64,000 nt of DNA from Methylobacter sp. (GCF_030680395.1 NZ_JAUXVR010000045.1:1-64000), one strand, 5' to 3'. Positions 46,490 through 56,330 are shown, counted from the first letter of the stretch. The notes: generated from the sequence alone by a model not told the origin. Made by a program: numbers and translations.

Positions 46490-47029
46490 TTAATCGTAAT
46501 GAACCAATTCATAAGGCAACGAAGGCTCGCGCCCTTCAATCAAATCGGTCAGAAATTTCCAGAATACGTCCGCTGACGGCGGACAGCCGGGCAGGTAATA
46601 ATCTATTTTTACGACTTCATGAATCGGGTGCACCTGATCCAACAGCAAGGGTAATTCTATATCGCTGGGAATCTTGGGGTTTTCTACGCCGATTCCGTCT
46701 ATATAGGATTCATTCAGGCATTCTTCGAGCGGGATATGATTGCGCAAAGCGGGCAATCCGCCGTTAATCGCACAGGCCCCGACCGCAACCAAAATTTTGC
46801 AGTTTTTACGGAACTCCCGCAATACATGAACGTTTTCGGAATTGCATACGCCGCCTTCAATCAGGCCTATATCGCAGTTGGTGCAGTGCTCTATATCGGT
46901 AAGCGGCGAACGGTCGAACTCAACAACTTCAACCAATTGCAACATCCGCTCGTCTATATCTAAAAACGACATGTGACAACCGAAGCAGCCTGCCAGCGAT
47001 GTTGTCGCTACTCTAATTTTATTCGCCAT
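46490..47029 (-). CDS. hoxY: NAD-reducing hydrogenase small subunit HoxY
   Basis: A 179-residue short small subunit, as in soluble group 3 enzymes. The proximal 4Fe-4S ligands are in LAGCFGCHMSFLDIDER, IEGGVCNSEN, GACAINGG and LPGCPPSAD. No Tat signal is present, so it is cytoplasmic. It passes electrons between HoxH and the HoxFU module. ATG 47029 or 47038 overlaps the hoxU end by about 10-20 bp; the longer open frame is not HoxY-like. Confidence 0.95.
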   Translation of the reverse strand: MANKIRVATTSLAGCFGCHMSFLDIDERMLQLVEVVEFDRSPLTDIEHCTNCDIGLIEGGVCNSENVHVLREFRKNCKILVAVGACAINGGLPALRNHIPLEECLNESYIDGIGVENPKIPSDIELPLLLDQVHPIHEVVKIDYYLPGCPPSADVFWKFLTDLIEGREPSLPYELVHYD

Positions 47030-47738
47030 GTTTGACATGCTCCGTTTCCAGACTGACTTGATCGATTTCTTTATGATCGTAAATACGCTCACCTATCGGC
47101 ACCCGATAACCGGTACGTTTAATTAAAATAGCGCCGGTAGGACAAATATGTGCAGCATGGTCCGTCGCTTCCAGATCGGTATCTTTTAACAATCCGCTTT
47201 GAGCATTAACGATCAAATGCTTGTTGATGCCGCGTCCACTGACCGCAAACACGTCTTTACCGTCTTTTTGCTGGCTGGCACGAACGCACAATGTGCAAAG
47301 AATGCAACGACTCTGGTCAATCATGACATCAGCATGAGAGGCGTCCACTTCCCGATTCGGGTAAAACAACGGAAAATGGTTGTCGAGCATATTCAAATGG
47401 TAGGCAACGGCTTGCAGCTGACAGTTACCGGTTTTTTCGCAACCCGGGCACAAATGATTGCCTTCCACAAACAGCATCTGGGTGATCTTCTTCCGGTCGT
47501 TGATCAGTTCTTCGGTTTCACTCAGCACATCCTGACCGTCCATTGCCGGAAAGGTGCAGGCGGAACAGTTGCGCCCGTTTACTTTCACCGTACATAGCTT
47601 GCAGCTGCCGTGGGGGGTAAACTCGGGCTGATGGCATAAATGCGGGATATATACTCCGGCAGCCATTGCTGCATCCATAATGGTTTGGCCGTCTTCAAAA
47701 GGAATGATTTTTCCATCAAGGGTAATTGTTTTACTCAT
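47019..47738 (-). CDS. hoxU: NAD-reducing hydrogenase diaphorase subunit HoxU
   Basis: A 239-residue NuoG-like iron-sulfur protein. The 2Fe-2S domain has HGSCKLC and CSAC, then the His-Cys 4Fe-4S motif GNHLCPGCEKTGNC. A ferredoxin-like part follows with CILCTLC and HICPTGA. It links HoxF to HoxY. ATG 47738 (MSKTITLDGK) overlaps the hoxF stop by 8 bp. Confidence 0.95.
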   Translation of the reverse strand: MSKTITLDGKIIPFEDGQTIMDAAMAAGVYIPHLCHQPEFTPHGSCKLCTVKVNGRNCSACTFPAMDGQDVLSETEELINDRKKITQMLFVEGNHLCPGCEKTGNCQLQAVAYHLNMLDNHFPLFYPNREVDASHADVMIDQSRCILCTLCVRASQQKDGKDVFAVSGRGINKHLIVNAQSGLLKDTDLEATDHAAHICPTGAILIKRTGYRVPIGERIYDHKEIDQVSLETEHVKHGE

Positions 47739-49518
47739 GTTCGCTCTCCGTCTGAGACAAGTGCGCACCGGTATCATACCGATTTGCCATGCGCCGCGCT
47801 GTTTCCAGTGCGCCATCCAAATCAAATCCGGGTTCAAAACTGATTTCTTTTAACCGACTTTGGTACAAATCAGGGTAGCGTTCCAGCGTTGTTAATATCG
47901 GATTCGCAGCTGTTTGTCCGAGACCGCAGTGGCTATAGCTTTTAACCAGCTGGCACAGTTCTTCAAGCGCAACAACATCGCCCGCCGAGCCATGACCTTC
48001 GACAATCTTATCGATCTGTTTTTTTAATAGCGAGGTGCCGACCCGACAGGGCGTACAAAATCCGCAGCTTTCATGGGCAAAAAAATGGGTGAAGTTATGC
48101 ACCGCATCGAGAATATTACGGCTGGAATTGAAAATAATGAATGATCCGCCGGTGGCTAAATCCTCAAAAGCCAGCTTACGATCAAATTCCTGGTTGGAAA
48201 TAAAAACTCCCGACGGCCCTCCGACCTGAATGCCCTGCACATCGACCGCTCCGCAGCCATTTAAAATAGTCTGGACGGTTACTCCAAAAGGATATTCATA
48301 GGTACCGGGACGCGCACAATCGCCGCTGATACTGAGTATTTTTGTGCCCTTTGATTTTTCGGTGCCGATATTTGCAAACCAGTCGCCGCCATTGATCGCA
48401 ATGCTTGCCGCCGCCAGAAACGTTTCTACATTATTAACGACGGTCGGTTTACCCAAATAGCCTTGGGTGACCGGATAAGGCGGACGATTGCGAGGAATAC
48501 CGGCTTTGCCTTCCAGTGACTCGATCAGCGCGGATTCTTCACCGCAAATATAAGCACCTGCACCCAGACAGATTTCAATATCGAAATCCAAGCCTGAACC
48601 CAGAATGTTGCTGCCCAACAAACCGTTCTGACGGCGCCGATCCAAAACACTTTGCAACTTATCGTGAAGGTGCAAATACTCGCCGCGCAAATATAAAAAG
48701 CCCTGTTTGGCTCCGATAATCGTAGCGCACACCGCCATGCCTTCAAGAACCTGATCCGCATAGGAATTTAACAGCACTCTGTCCTTAAATGTGCCGGGTT
48801 CGCCTTCGTCGGCATTGCAAACCACATAGCGCTCAGTCTGCTGCTCTTCCGAACAGAATTGCCATTTAATCGCTGTTTTAAATCCGGCACCGCCCCGACC
48901 GCGTAAACCCGAGTTATCGATTTCCTTCAGCGTTTCCTTGATACCTCGTTTAAAGGTCGATCTAAGCGCCGCGCCTTGCTCAATCTGTTGATTCAGCAGT
49001 AAGCCGGACTTATAAATATTGTCATCTACCTGAAATAACTCGATCGGCCATTCGTTCAGCGGTTTTTGTTGATTAATCAGCTCTGCGATTTTATCAATCG
49101 AGGAGCGATCCAACCGGGTCAATGCATAGCCGTTAACCAAACCGGCCGGCCCCTGATCGCACATGCCGGTACATGACGTATTATCCAGGCTGACCAAGCC
49201 ATCGTCTCTAAGCTCGCCAACTGCAACACCTAATGTCTTTGTCAGATAGTCGAGCATATCTTTTTTGCCCAACATATGATCAGTTATGGAATCGCTGATC
49301 AAGAGCTCATATTGCCCTCTGGGGGCCAGATGAAAAAAACTGTAGAATTCAACGACGCTGATGATTTGCGTCCGGGGAATGTTTAACAAACCGGACAACT
49401 GCTCTATCGCTGCCTCCGGTATATAATGATAATGGGATTGGATCTGTCTTAGAATGTGCAACAAATGCGTTGCCTGATAGTGGCTGTTTTCTGCGATACC
49501 CTGAATAAATTGTCTCAC
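47731..49518 (-). CDS. hoxF: NAD-reducing hydrogenase diaphorase subunit HoxF (HoxE-F type)
   Basis: A 595-residue protein made of a NuoE-like N-terminal domain (ISVVEFYSFFHLAP, CTGMCDQGPAG) and a NuoF-like part. NuoF motifs are GLRGRGGAGFKTAIKW (NAD site), NADEGEPGTFKDR and GAGAYICGEESALI (FMN site), ESCGFCTPCR (4Fe-4S) and a late SHCGLGQT. Length matches the Ralstonia HoxF, which also carries the NuoE-like domain. It reduces NAD+ with electrons from H2. First in the operon; no sigma-54 site was recognised in the 170 bp upstream. Confidence 0.95.
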   Translation of the reverse strand: MRQFIQGIAENSHYQATHLLHILRQIQSHYHYIPEAAIEQLSGLLNIPRTQIISVVEFYSFFHLAPRGQYELLISDSITDHMLGKKDMLDYLTKTLGVAVGELRDDGLVSLDNTSCTGMCDQGPAGLVNGYALTRLDRSSIDKIAELINQQKPLNEWPIELFQVDDNIYKSGLLLNQQIEQGAALRSTFKRGIKETLKEIDNSGLRGRGGAGFKTAIKWQFCSEEQQTERYVVCNADEGEPGTFKDRVLLNSYADQVLEGMAVCATIIGAKQGFLYLRGEYLHLHDKLQSVLDRRRQNGLLGSNILGSGLDFDIEICLGAGAYICGEESALIESLEGKAGIPRNRPPYPVTQGYLGKPTVVNNVETFLAAASIAINGGDWFANIGTEKSKGTKILSISGDCARPGTYEYPFGVTVQTILNGCGAVDVQGIQVGGPSGVFISNQEFDRKLAFEDLATGGSFIIFNSSRNILDAVHNFTHFFAHESCGFCTPCRVGTSLLKKQIDKIVEGHGSAGDVVALEELCQLVKSYSHCGLGQTAANPILTTLERYPDLYQSRLKEISFEPGFDLDGALETARRMANRYDTGAHLSQTESEHE

Positions 49519-49686
49519 TTTATCTCCCTAGCTTTATCTTTCTGGACGTTTGTGGATATGATACTAGCGAATTATTACACTTAGAGTTGCTTATTCCCTT
49601 ACATAAACTAACTATATCCCACTATCTTAAATAAACCAATAATCCGGTAAAAAGACTTTCCGTCGCTAATTGACAGACAAATACCC

Positions 49687-50199
49687 ATGAGAAAAAAATT
49701 AACTTCTTTTAAAGCCGCATTGTCATTCCCAAACAACACTATCGCTTACTTGTACAGCCGGATTGAGCAACAACAACAGGTTTTACAGCGTATTCATGAT
49801 GTGTTACCGGCAACGATAGCCGAGCATGCACTGCACTGCGTTGTCAATGGCAAGAAATTGCTGATTTATACCGACACGGCTGCATGGGCATCGCAGCTGC
49901 GCTTTTATAACAGCGCGATTCTCTCAGCTATCGCTCCGGTAACCAGGGAATCGGTCTCGATTATGCAGATTAAAATATGGGTAGAAGCGTCGCCTACAGG
50001 ACTTAGGCGAGGGACGCTAGCAGGAGAGAGAGCCTTGCAGGCAATGTCTTCCGGCAGAAAACCGAATATTCCTTCGGCAGAAAAAATAGAGTTCATCCAC
50101 AACCACAGTCTCACTGTCTCGGATGAACAATTGAAGCTGGCGCTGCTGAGATTAAGTGCAACGCTTGCAAAACTGTCGAAGCGTCAAGCCCCTGTCTGA
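49687..50199 (+). CDS. DciA-like (DUF721) protein
   Basis: A 170-residue protein with the DUF721/DciA pattern: VLPATIAEHALHCVVNGKKL, LLIYTDTAAWASQLRFYNSA and IMQIKIWVE. DciA helps load the DnaB helicase. Genes of this family often lie beside lpxC, as here. The C-terminal ~70 residues are less conserved. Convergent with lpxC, with a shared terminator whose stem begins inside its last codons. Confidence 0.75.
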   Translation: MRKKLTSFKAALSFPNNTIAYLYSRIEQQQQVLQRIHDVLPATIAEHALHCVVNGKKLLIYTDTAAWASQLRFYNSAILSAIAPVTRESVSIMQIKIWVEASPTGLRRGTLAGERALQAMSSGRKPNIPSAEKIEFIHNHSLTVSDEQLKLALLRLSATLAKLSKRQAPV

Positions 50200-50223
50200 T
50201 AAACCAGGCAGGGGCTTGACGCT
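50180..50223. terminator. Bidirectional terminator between dciA-like gene and lpxC
   Basis: AGCGTCAAGCCCCTG at 50180-50194 pairs perfectly with CAGGGGCTTGACGCT at 50209-50223. The dciA-like stop codon lies in the loop and lpxC ends at 50234. It is long and GC-rich, so it could work both ways. Confidence 0.7.
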
Positions 50224-50233
50224 CGCGGCAGCC

Positions 50234-51157
50234 TTATGCAGCAGGTCTCGGCGACTCTGCAGAACGCATAAAAGAAATCGGGGCGTTTTCTTCATCATCA
50301 AAAGTAACCATTTCCCAAGCCTCTTTATCATTTAATAAAGCACGTAGTAATTTATTGTTTAAACCATGACCCGATTTATAGCCGGTAAACTCGCCAATCA
50401 AGCTATGTCCCAGAAGATATAGGTCGCCTATGGCATCAAGAATTTTATGCTTAACAAATTCATCAGCATAACGCAGACCGTCTTCATTGATAACTTTATC
50501 ATCATCGACGACAATGGCATTATCAAGGCTTCCGCCCAAAGCCAGGTTATTTTGTCGTAGCATTTCAATGTCTTTCATGAAGCCGAAAGTTCTGGCTCGA
50601 CTCACTTCTTTGACAAAAGTAGTTGATGAAAAATCCATGGTGGCAGTTTTCACATGCTCTTCAAAAGCCGGATGTTCAAAATCAATCGTAAAAGTAACCT
50701 TGAATCCTTCAAATGGCTCAAAAGCAGCCCATTTATCACCATCCTCAACCCTTATGCTGCGCCTTATACGGATATACTGCTTCGGGCTGTCCTGTTCTTC
50801 AACCCCCGCAGACTGTAGCAAAAATACGAAAGGCCCGGCACTACCATCCATAATCGGAACCTCTGCGGCACTGACATCGATAATTGCATTGTCTATGCCT
50901 AATCCGGCAAAAGCCGAAAGCAAATGCTCTATGGTTGATATTTTCACATCGCCCGCAACCAAGGTTGTCGAGAGCATGGTTTCGCCAACATTTTCAGGTG
51001 TTGCTGCAATAGTCACCGGAGCATCCAAATCGACTCTGCGAAATCTGATCCCGGTATTCGCTTCAGCCGGACGCAAAGTTAAATAGACTTTATCGCCGGT
51101 ATGTAGCCCTACACCTGTTGCCCTGATTGTGTTTTTTAAAGTTCTCTGTTTAATCAT
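50234..51157 (-). CDS. lpxC: UDP-3-O-acyl-N-acetylglucosamine deacetylase
   Basis: A 307-residue LpxC. Features are [20 protein letters not shown], the zinc His in [36 protein letters not shown] (zinc His and Asp) and the late [13 protein letters not shown]. It makes the committed step of lipid A synthesis. ATG 51157 was chosen because MIKQRT is the family start; 13 open codons precede it. It closes the dcw cluster downstream of ftsZ. Confidence 0.97.
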   Translation of the reverse strand: MIKQRTLKNTIRATGVGLHTGDKVYLTLRPAEANTGIRFRRVDLDAPVTIAATPENVGETMLSTTLVAGDVKISTIEHLLSAFAGLGIDNAIIDVSAAEVPIMDGSAGPFVFLLQSAGVEEQDSPKQYIRIRRSIRVEDGDKWAAFEPFEGFKVTFTIDFEHPAFEEHVKTATMDFSSTTFVKEVSRARTFGFMKDIEMLRQNNLALGGSLDNAIVVDDDKVINEDGLRYADEFVKHKILDAIGDLYLLGHSLIGEFTGYKSGHGLNNKLLRALLNDKEAWEMVTFDDEENAPISFMRSAESPRPAA

Positions 51158-51206
51158 AAAATCAATAACGCTAAGTAAAGAGGGCAAAAAGGGCAAATAT
51201 TATCAC

Positions 51207-51233
51207 AATCAGCCTCCAAAATGGAGACTGATT
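51207..51233 (-). terminator. Terminator after ftsZ
   Basis: AATCAGCCTCC at 51207-51217 pairs with GGAGACTGATT at 51223-51233 with one mismatch. It lies 20 bp past the ftsZ stop on the minus strand and could separate ftsZ from lpxC. Confidence 0.5.
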
Positions 51234-51252
51234 CCATTGTTAAACGCACTCG

Positions 51253-52428
51253 CTAGTCAGCTTGACGCCTTAAAAAAGCAGGAATATCCAAATAATCTAA
51301 ATCCATATCTTTTTTAGGTTGAGCTCCAAAACGGGTTTCTCTGCCTTCAGTTTTGTTTTGACGCATGACCGTGGGTTTATCCAGTCCTTCATAATTGACT
51401 TCACCGGCCACATTTTGATTAATGTATCCAGCTGTCGATTTTGGCGCCAGTTTAACCACGCGAGACGGCAGCCCCATTCCTGTAGCAACAACAGTCACTT
51501 TAATCTCATCGCCTAACTCGGGATTGATAGACATGCCGATTTTGATAACAGCATCCTCCGAAGCAAACTCGTGGACAATATTACCCACCTCATCGAACTC
51601 TGCAATGCCCATATCAGCGGCAGAAATATTAACCAAAATGCCGCGCGCACCTTGTAAATTAATGTCCTCCAGTAATGGACAGGCGATGGCTTTCTCAGCC
51701 GCTTCGCGAGCCCGATACTCCCCTTTTGCCGAGCCTGTACCCATAATTGCGGCACCCATACCGGACATTACCGTTCTGACATCGGCAAAATCGACGTTAA
51801 TCATACCGGGATGAACGATAAGTTCGGTAATTCCCTGCACGGCATCCAATAATACATCGTTAGCCGCTTTAAATGCATTCACCAACGACACATCGTTGCC
51901 TAGTACCGGCAATAGTTTTTGATTTGGAATGATAATCAATGAGTCAACAAACCTTTCAAGCTCCGCTATACCCAGCTCCGCAGTTGCCAATTTCTTTTTG
52001 CCTTCAAATGAAAACGGCTTGGTCACCACGGCAACCGTCAAAATACCCATGCCTCTGGCAATTTCGGCAATAACAGGAATCGCACCGGTACCCGTACCGC
52101 CGCCCATACCTGCCGTCAGGAAAACCATATCGGCGCCCTGTAAAACTTCCCTGATACGCTCTTTGTTTTCGTCGGCGGCCATTCTTCCAACTTCAGGATT
52201 GGTGCCTGCGCCCAAACCCTTGGTTAATTCAACGCCTAACTGGATAATCGTATCAATATTTAACTTTCTTAATGCCTGCGCATCGGTATTTGCACAGATA
52301 AATTCAACGCCCTCGACAAGACTCCCAACCATGTGGTTAACCGCATTGCCACCGCCCCCGCCGACACCAATAACTTTGATGACCGCATGTTCATTGCTCA
52401 TATCCATTAACTCATATTTCATTGCCAT
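51253..52428 (-). CDS. ftsZ: Cell-division tubulin homologue FtsZ
   Basis: A 391-residue FtsZ. The GTP motifs are GVGGGGGNAVNHM, the tubulin signature GMGGGTGTGAIPVIAE and T7 loop GMINVDFADVRTVM. The C-terminal peptide DLDYLDIPAFLRRQAD binds FtsA and ZipA. It forms the Z-ring at midcell. It follows ftsA by 32 bp. Confidence 0.98.
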   Translation of the reverse strand: MAMKYELMDMSNEHAVIKVIGVGGGGGNAVNHMVGSLVEGVEFICANTDAQALRKLNIDTIIQLGVELTKGLGAGTNPEVGRMAADENKERIREVLQGADMVFLTAGMGGGTGTGAIPVIAEIARGMGILTVAVVTKPFSFEGKKKLATAELGIAELERFVDSLIIIPNQKLLPVLGNDVSLVNAFKAANDVLLDAVQGITELIVHPGMINVDFADVRTVMSGMGAAIMGTGSAKGEYRAREAAEKAIACPLLEDINLQGARGILVNISAADMGIAEFDEVGNIVHEFASEDAVIKIGMSINPELGDEIKVTVVATGMGLPSRVVKLAPKSTAGYINQNVAGEVNYEGLDKPTVMRQNKTEGRETRFGAQPKKDMDLDYLDIPAFLRRQAD

Positions 52429-52460
52429 TGCCGCTGCCCCTTAAATTATTTACAAAACTA

Positions 52461-53687
52461 TTAAAAATTACCTTGAAACCAATTCTTCATTCTTGAGAAC
52501 ACACTGGGGCCGTCAGAATCAATACTCCTGCCAACGCCCTGGTGTTCTTTTCCGTACATTAATAACCCGACCCCTGTAGAGTGAATCGGGTTTTTTACCA
52601 CCTCGGTTAACCCTGTCACATTTTGAGGCCCGCCCATACGCACCGGCATATGGAAAATCTCTTCCGCCAAATCGATCAGCCCCATTACTTTCGAACTGCC
52701 GCCCGTTAACACTATTCCGGCGGCAATTAACTCTTCATACCCGCTTCGTCTTAATTCTGACTGAACCAACAGCATTAATTCTTCATAGCGAGGCTCAATA
52801 ATCTCTGCCAGGTTTTGCGTTGAAATCTTGCGCGGCGCTCTATCTCCGATACTGGGCACCTCGATAATTTCATCCACATTTGCCAGCTGCGTTAAGGCAC
52901 AGGCATATTTTCGTTTAATATCTTCGGCATTGAGCGTCGGGGTACGTAGCGCAACAGCTATATCATTGGTCACCTGATCGCCGGCGATGGGGATCACTGC
53001 TGTATGTTTTATCGCTCCCTCTACAAAAATCGCAATATCCGTGGTGCCGCCGCCAATATCAATCAGGCAAACACCCAATTCTTTTTCATCATCCGTCAGT
53101 ACCGAATTACAGGATGCCAATTGTTCCAGCACAATATCATCAACTTCCAGGCCACAGCGCCGAATACATTTGACGATATTTTGCGAAGCGCTGACACTTC
53201 CGGTAACCATATGAACCTTGGCCTCCAAACGAATGCCCGACATCCCGATAGGCTCCTTGATGCCTTCCTGGAGGTCGATCACAAATTCTTGTGGCAAAAT
53301 ATGTAAAATTTTCTGATCCGCAGGAATTGCCACAGCGCGAGCGGAATCTATTACCCTGTCTATATCGTACTGGGTCACTTCCTTATCTTTAATGGCCACG
53401 ATGCCGTGAGAATTGAGACTTCTGATATGACTGCCCGCAATACCCGCGTAAACCGATCTGATCTGGCATCCGGCCATTAATTCAGCTTCTTCAATAGCGC
53501 GCTGGATGGATTGCACAGTCGATTCCAGATTAACCACAACTCCTTTTTTCAAGCCGCGCGATGGTGTTGATCCAATACCTATGATTTCTATATTGCCATC
53601 ACTGGTAATTTCACCAACAATAGCGGCAACCTTTGACGTACCGATGTCCAGTCCGACTATTAAATTACGCTCTGTTTTTTTCGCCAT
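52461..53687 (-). CDS. ftsA: Cell-division protein FtsA
   Basis: A 408-residue actin-like protein. It has IVGLDIGTSKVAAIVGE (phosphate 1), the 1C domain, CLIDIGGGTTDIAIFVEGAI (phosphate 2), GIVLTGGSSKVMGLID (adenosine) and a C-terminal amphipathic helix FSRMKNWFQGNF. It anchors FtsZ to the membrane. Full length, in the usual place between ftsQ and ftsZ. Confidence 0.97.
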   Translation of the reverse strand: MAKKTERNLIVGLDIGTSKVAAIVGEITSDGNIEIIGIGSTPSRGLKKGVVVNLESTVQSIQRAIEEAELMAGCQIRSVYAGIAGSHIRSLNSHGIVAIKDKEVTQYDIDRVIDSARAVAIPADQKILHILPQEFVIDLQEGIKEPIGMSGIRLEAKVHMVTGSVSASQNIVKCIRRCGLEVDDIVLEQLASCNSVLTDDEKELGVCLIDIGGGTTDIAIFVEGAIKHTAVIPIAGDQVTNDIAVALRTPTLNAEDIKRKYACALTQLANVDEIIEVPSIGDRAPRKISTQNLAEIIEPRYEELMLLVQSELRRSGYEELIAAGIVLTGGSSKVMGLIDLAEEIFHMPVRMGGPQNVTGLTEVVKNPIHSTGVGLLMYGKEHQGVGRSIDSDGPSVFSRMKNWFQGNF

Positions 53688-53716
53688 TTTGTTTACTCTG
53701 TGTCACTTTTATAAGA

Positions 53717-54448
53717 TTAGCCATCTATTTCATGTTGCGGATTGGCGATTTTCTTCCAGTCAATTTCTTCAGTGTCGGGTTTCCATGAAACCGCATATCC
53801 GTTGGGATATCTCAAATCGACTATTGCTATTTTCTCAACCTGCTCTTGTCCTAATACTTCCAGCGTTTTCAAAAACCGTTGTAATTTCTTTAACTGTTCA
53901 TTTCGTCCCAACAGTATCTCCAAGCCCGTTGTTAATTTAATCTTCCATGCCCACCGATCGTTAATAGTAAACTCCGCCATTTTCATCGACTGATCAGCTA
54001 ATGCCGTGTTAACGCCTTTCATTATCTCCAGCGTCTTCAACTGTTGCTGCTCAGGGCCTTGCAATATGGGCAAGGTATTAAACTGATCTATATTCTTTGG
54101 TGTAATGATCTCCCCCCGCGCACTGACCAGACTTTGTTGTCCCCACCGCACATAGGGCTTCTTTTCGCGTATTTTTATGTCAATCGCATCGGGCCAGACT
54201 CGTTTAACCGTAACGGTATCGACCCAGGTCAATTGCGAAACAGCCTGATGAATGGCCTGCATATCTGCATCAAAAAAACTGATCATCACCAAAGGCTGCA
54301 AAGCCGTCTTTATCTCGTCCTTACTGAGATATTGAAAAACGCCTTCGGTCCTTACATATTTAATCGGGATACGCTTAATGCCGTAACCCGCCATCCAGAC
54401 CAGAGCTGTCAACAACAATACGGTTATCATGACTTTTACAACGGCCAT
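53717..54448 (-). CDS. ftsQ: Cell-division protein FtsQ
   Basis: About 243 residues. One N-terminal membrane segment (MITVLLLTALVWMAGYGI) is followed by a POTRA domain (KYVRTEGVFQYLSKDEI to VTVKRVWPDAIDIKIREKKP) and the FtsQ beta domain (ILLGRNEQLKKLQRF, DLRYPNGYAV). It bridges early and late divisome parts through FtsB/FtsL. ATG 54448, or GTG one codon upstream. Its start lies at the edge of a ~60-bp dispersed repeat that is also found beside hypA. Confidence 0.93.
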   Translation of the reverse strand: MAVVKVMITVLLLTALVWMAGYGIKRIPIKYVRTEGVFQYLSKDEIKTALQPLVMISFFDADMQAIHQAVSQLTWVDTVTVKRVWPDAIDIKIREKKPYVRWGQQSLVSARGEIITPKNIDQFNTLPILQGPEQQQLKTLEIMKGVNTALADQSMKMAEFTINDRWAWKIKLTTGLEILLGRNEQLKKLQRFLKTLEVLGQEQVEKIAIVDLRYPNGYAVSWKPDTEEIDWKKIANPQHEIDG

Positions 54449-54449
54449 C

Positions 54450-54510
54450 ACAAATCTGCCTGGAACTGATTTGCACTTGCCCGTGTATGGCAGGGATAGC
54501 TATGCATGAC
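54450..54510 (+). repeat. ~60-bp dispersed repeat between ddl and ftsQ
   Basis: It reads CACAAATCTGCCTGGA...TGATTTGCACTTGCCCG and ends GCAGGGATAGCTATGCATGA. It matches the hoxW/hypA units (minus strand) in order and spacing, with the same CAAATCTG/GATTTG hairpin. It fills the entire gap between ddl and ftsQ. Confidence 0.6.
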
Positions 54511-54513
54511 TCA

Positions 54514-55446
54514 TTACCTGCAACTGGTTTCCAAAATACGCCAAACCAACTCTTCAAAATCCATACCCGCCTGCCTGGCCGCCATTGGCACCAAGCTGTG
54601 GTCAGTCATGCCGGGGACGGTATTAACCTCAATCAACTGGTACTGTCCCAAGTCATCGATAAATACATCTACTCGCCCCCAACCTTTAACGCCAACTATC
54701 TTGCAGGCCGTTACCGCCAAGTCCCTTATAAACTGCTCCTGATCCTGACTCAGACCGCAAGGACAATGATATTGCGTTGTTGTTGCCTGATATTTTGCTT
54801 CGTAATCATAAAATGTATTGGGCGTTTCCAGACGAATAACCGGCAACGCCTCGCCATCCAGTACCGCAACGGTATATTCTTTACCGGTAACCCAGGCCTC
54901 CGCATAGACATCACAGCGATATTTCGCCGCAACGCTCAGAGCCGTCAACAATTCATCCCGGTTGGTTGCCTTGCTCATGCCGATGCTGGAACCTTCCTGT
55001 GCCGGTTTGACGATAACCGGGAAACCCAGTTTTTCAATGCAGCCGTCAAGATCGGATTTGTCTTGCAACAAACACCATTTGGGCGTAACCAGGCCGTAAC
55101 CCTGCCAACACAGCTTGGTTCGAAGTTTATCCATACTTAACGCCGATGCCATCACACCGCTACCGGTATAAGGGATACCCAGCACTTCCAGCACGCCTTG
55201 CAGTACGCCATCTTCGCCGCCGCGTCCGTGAATAATGTTAAATACCCGGTCAAACTTCTGTCCTGCCAACGCTTCAATCGGGCTATCCGTTACATCAATG
55301 GCAACAGCGTCGACGCCTTTACGTTTCAAAGCTTCGTAAACGGCCGCTCCGCTTCTCAACGAGACTTCCCTTTCCGCCGCCGAACCGCCCATCATTACCG
55401 CGACACGGCCGAATTGCTCCGGCTTGCTTAAGGCCAATGCTTTCAT
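54514..55446 (-). CDS. ddl: D-alanine-D-alanine ligase
   Basis: A 310-residue Ddl of the DdlB type. Features are VMMGGSAAEREVSLRSG, the ATP-grasp region PVIVKPAQEGSSIGMSK, EAWVTGKEYTVAVL, VDVFIDDLGQYQLIEVNTVP then GMTDHSLVP. It makes the D-Ala-D-Ala dipeptide of peptidoglycan. Its start overlaps the murB stop by 4 bp (ATGA). Confidence 0.97.
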   Translation of the reverse strand: MKALALSKPEQFGRVAVMMGGSAAEREVSLRSGAAVYEALKRKGVDAVAIDVTDSPIEALAGQKFDRVFNIIHGRGGEDGVLQGVLEVLGIPYTGSGVMASALSMDKLRTKLCWQGYGLVTPKWCLLQDKSDLDGCIEKLGFPVIVKPAQEGSSIGMSKATNRDELLTALSVAAKYRCDVYAEAWVTGKEYTVAVLDGEALPVIRLETPNTFYDYEAKYQATTTQYHCPCGLSQDQEQFIRDLAVTACKIVGVKGWGRVDVFIDDLGQYQLIEVNTVPGMTDHSLVPMAARQAGMDFEELVWRILETSCR

Positions 55447-56330
55447 AGTGATTCACCTACCATACAAACCTCCGTCTGCAAAACTACCCCCTGCTGTTGT
55501 TTAACTTTATCCTGCACATAATGTATTAGATCTTCGATATCGGCTGCTGTTGCATTACCGATATTGACAATAAAATTCGCATGTTTTTCCGACACACAAG
55601 CACCGCCAATCGCGTAGCCTTTTAAACCGGTTTGTTCTATCAGCCGCGCCGCATAATCGCCTTCTGGATTTTTAAATACCGATCCGCAACTGGGTTGATT
55701 GGTCGGTTGTGTTGCCCCTCGTTTTTCCAATAAACCTTTGATTTTCTGCTGGCTCGCTATCGTATCGCCTTGCTGTAAAGTCAATAGGCAAGCCAGAAAC
55801 CATTCGTTTTCAAAGCCCTTTACAGACCGATAACTCACCTTAAAATCCTGTGGCATTCTATGAGTTACATTACCCACTGTATCCAGCATTTCTACACTTT
55901 TAACGATAGTCCAGGTTTCTCCGTCAAAGGCTCCTGCATTCATTTTCAAGGCTCCGCCCATGGTGCCGGGTATACCTGCCAAAAATTCCGCCCCGATTAA
56001 GCCCTGTTCTCCACAAAAACGCGCCACATGTGCACAAGGAACACCTGCTTCAACATAAACTGAGCCCTCATCGGTCAAGCTCATTTCTTTTAATCGTCCT
56101 TTAGTATTAATCACTGTGCCGCGTATACCGCCATCCCTGACTAATAAATTACTGCCCAGGCCCATCCAGAATACCGGCTCGGCATCGGGCAGCGTTTTTA
56201 TGTATTCGATCAGATCCAGCCGGTCTTGCGGTATATACAGTTGATCGGCCGGTCCGCCAACTCGCCAACTGGTGTACTTCGCCAGCTTTTCATGCTTTAG
56301 CAAACGGCCTTTCGGTAATTGCTCCTGCAT
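55443..56330 (-). CDS. murB: UDP-N-acetylenolpyruvoylglucosamine reductase
   Basis: About 295 residues with FAD-binding motifs KYTSWRVGGPADQLYIP, GLGSNLLVRDGGIRG and GAEFLAGIPGTMGGALKMNA. The active-site GSVFKNP has the type-II-like Ser, and VSEKHANFIVN follows. It reduces enolpyruvyl to muramate. ATG 56330 is decided by AGGAGG 7 bases upstream; 21 more codons are open beyond it. A ~360-bp gap to murC is unusual for this cluster. Confidence 0.95.
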   Translation of the reverse strand: MQEQLPKGRLLKHEKLAKYTSWRVGGPADQLYIPQDRLDLIEYIKTLPDAEPVFWMGLGSNLLVRDGGIRGTVINTKGRLKEMSLTDEGSVYVEAGVPCAHVARFCGEQGLIGAEFLAGIPGTMGGALKMNAGAFDGETWTIVKSVEMLDTVGNVTHRMPQDFKVSYRSVKGFENEWFLACLLTLQQGDTIASQQKIKGLLEKRGATQPTNQPSCGSVFKNPEGDYAARLIEQTGLKGYAIGGACVSEKHANFIVNIGNATAADIEDLIHYVQDKVKQQQGVVLQTEVCMVGESL

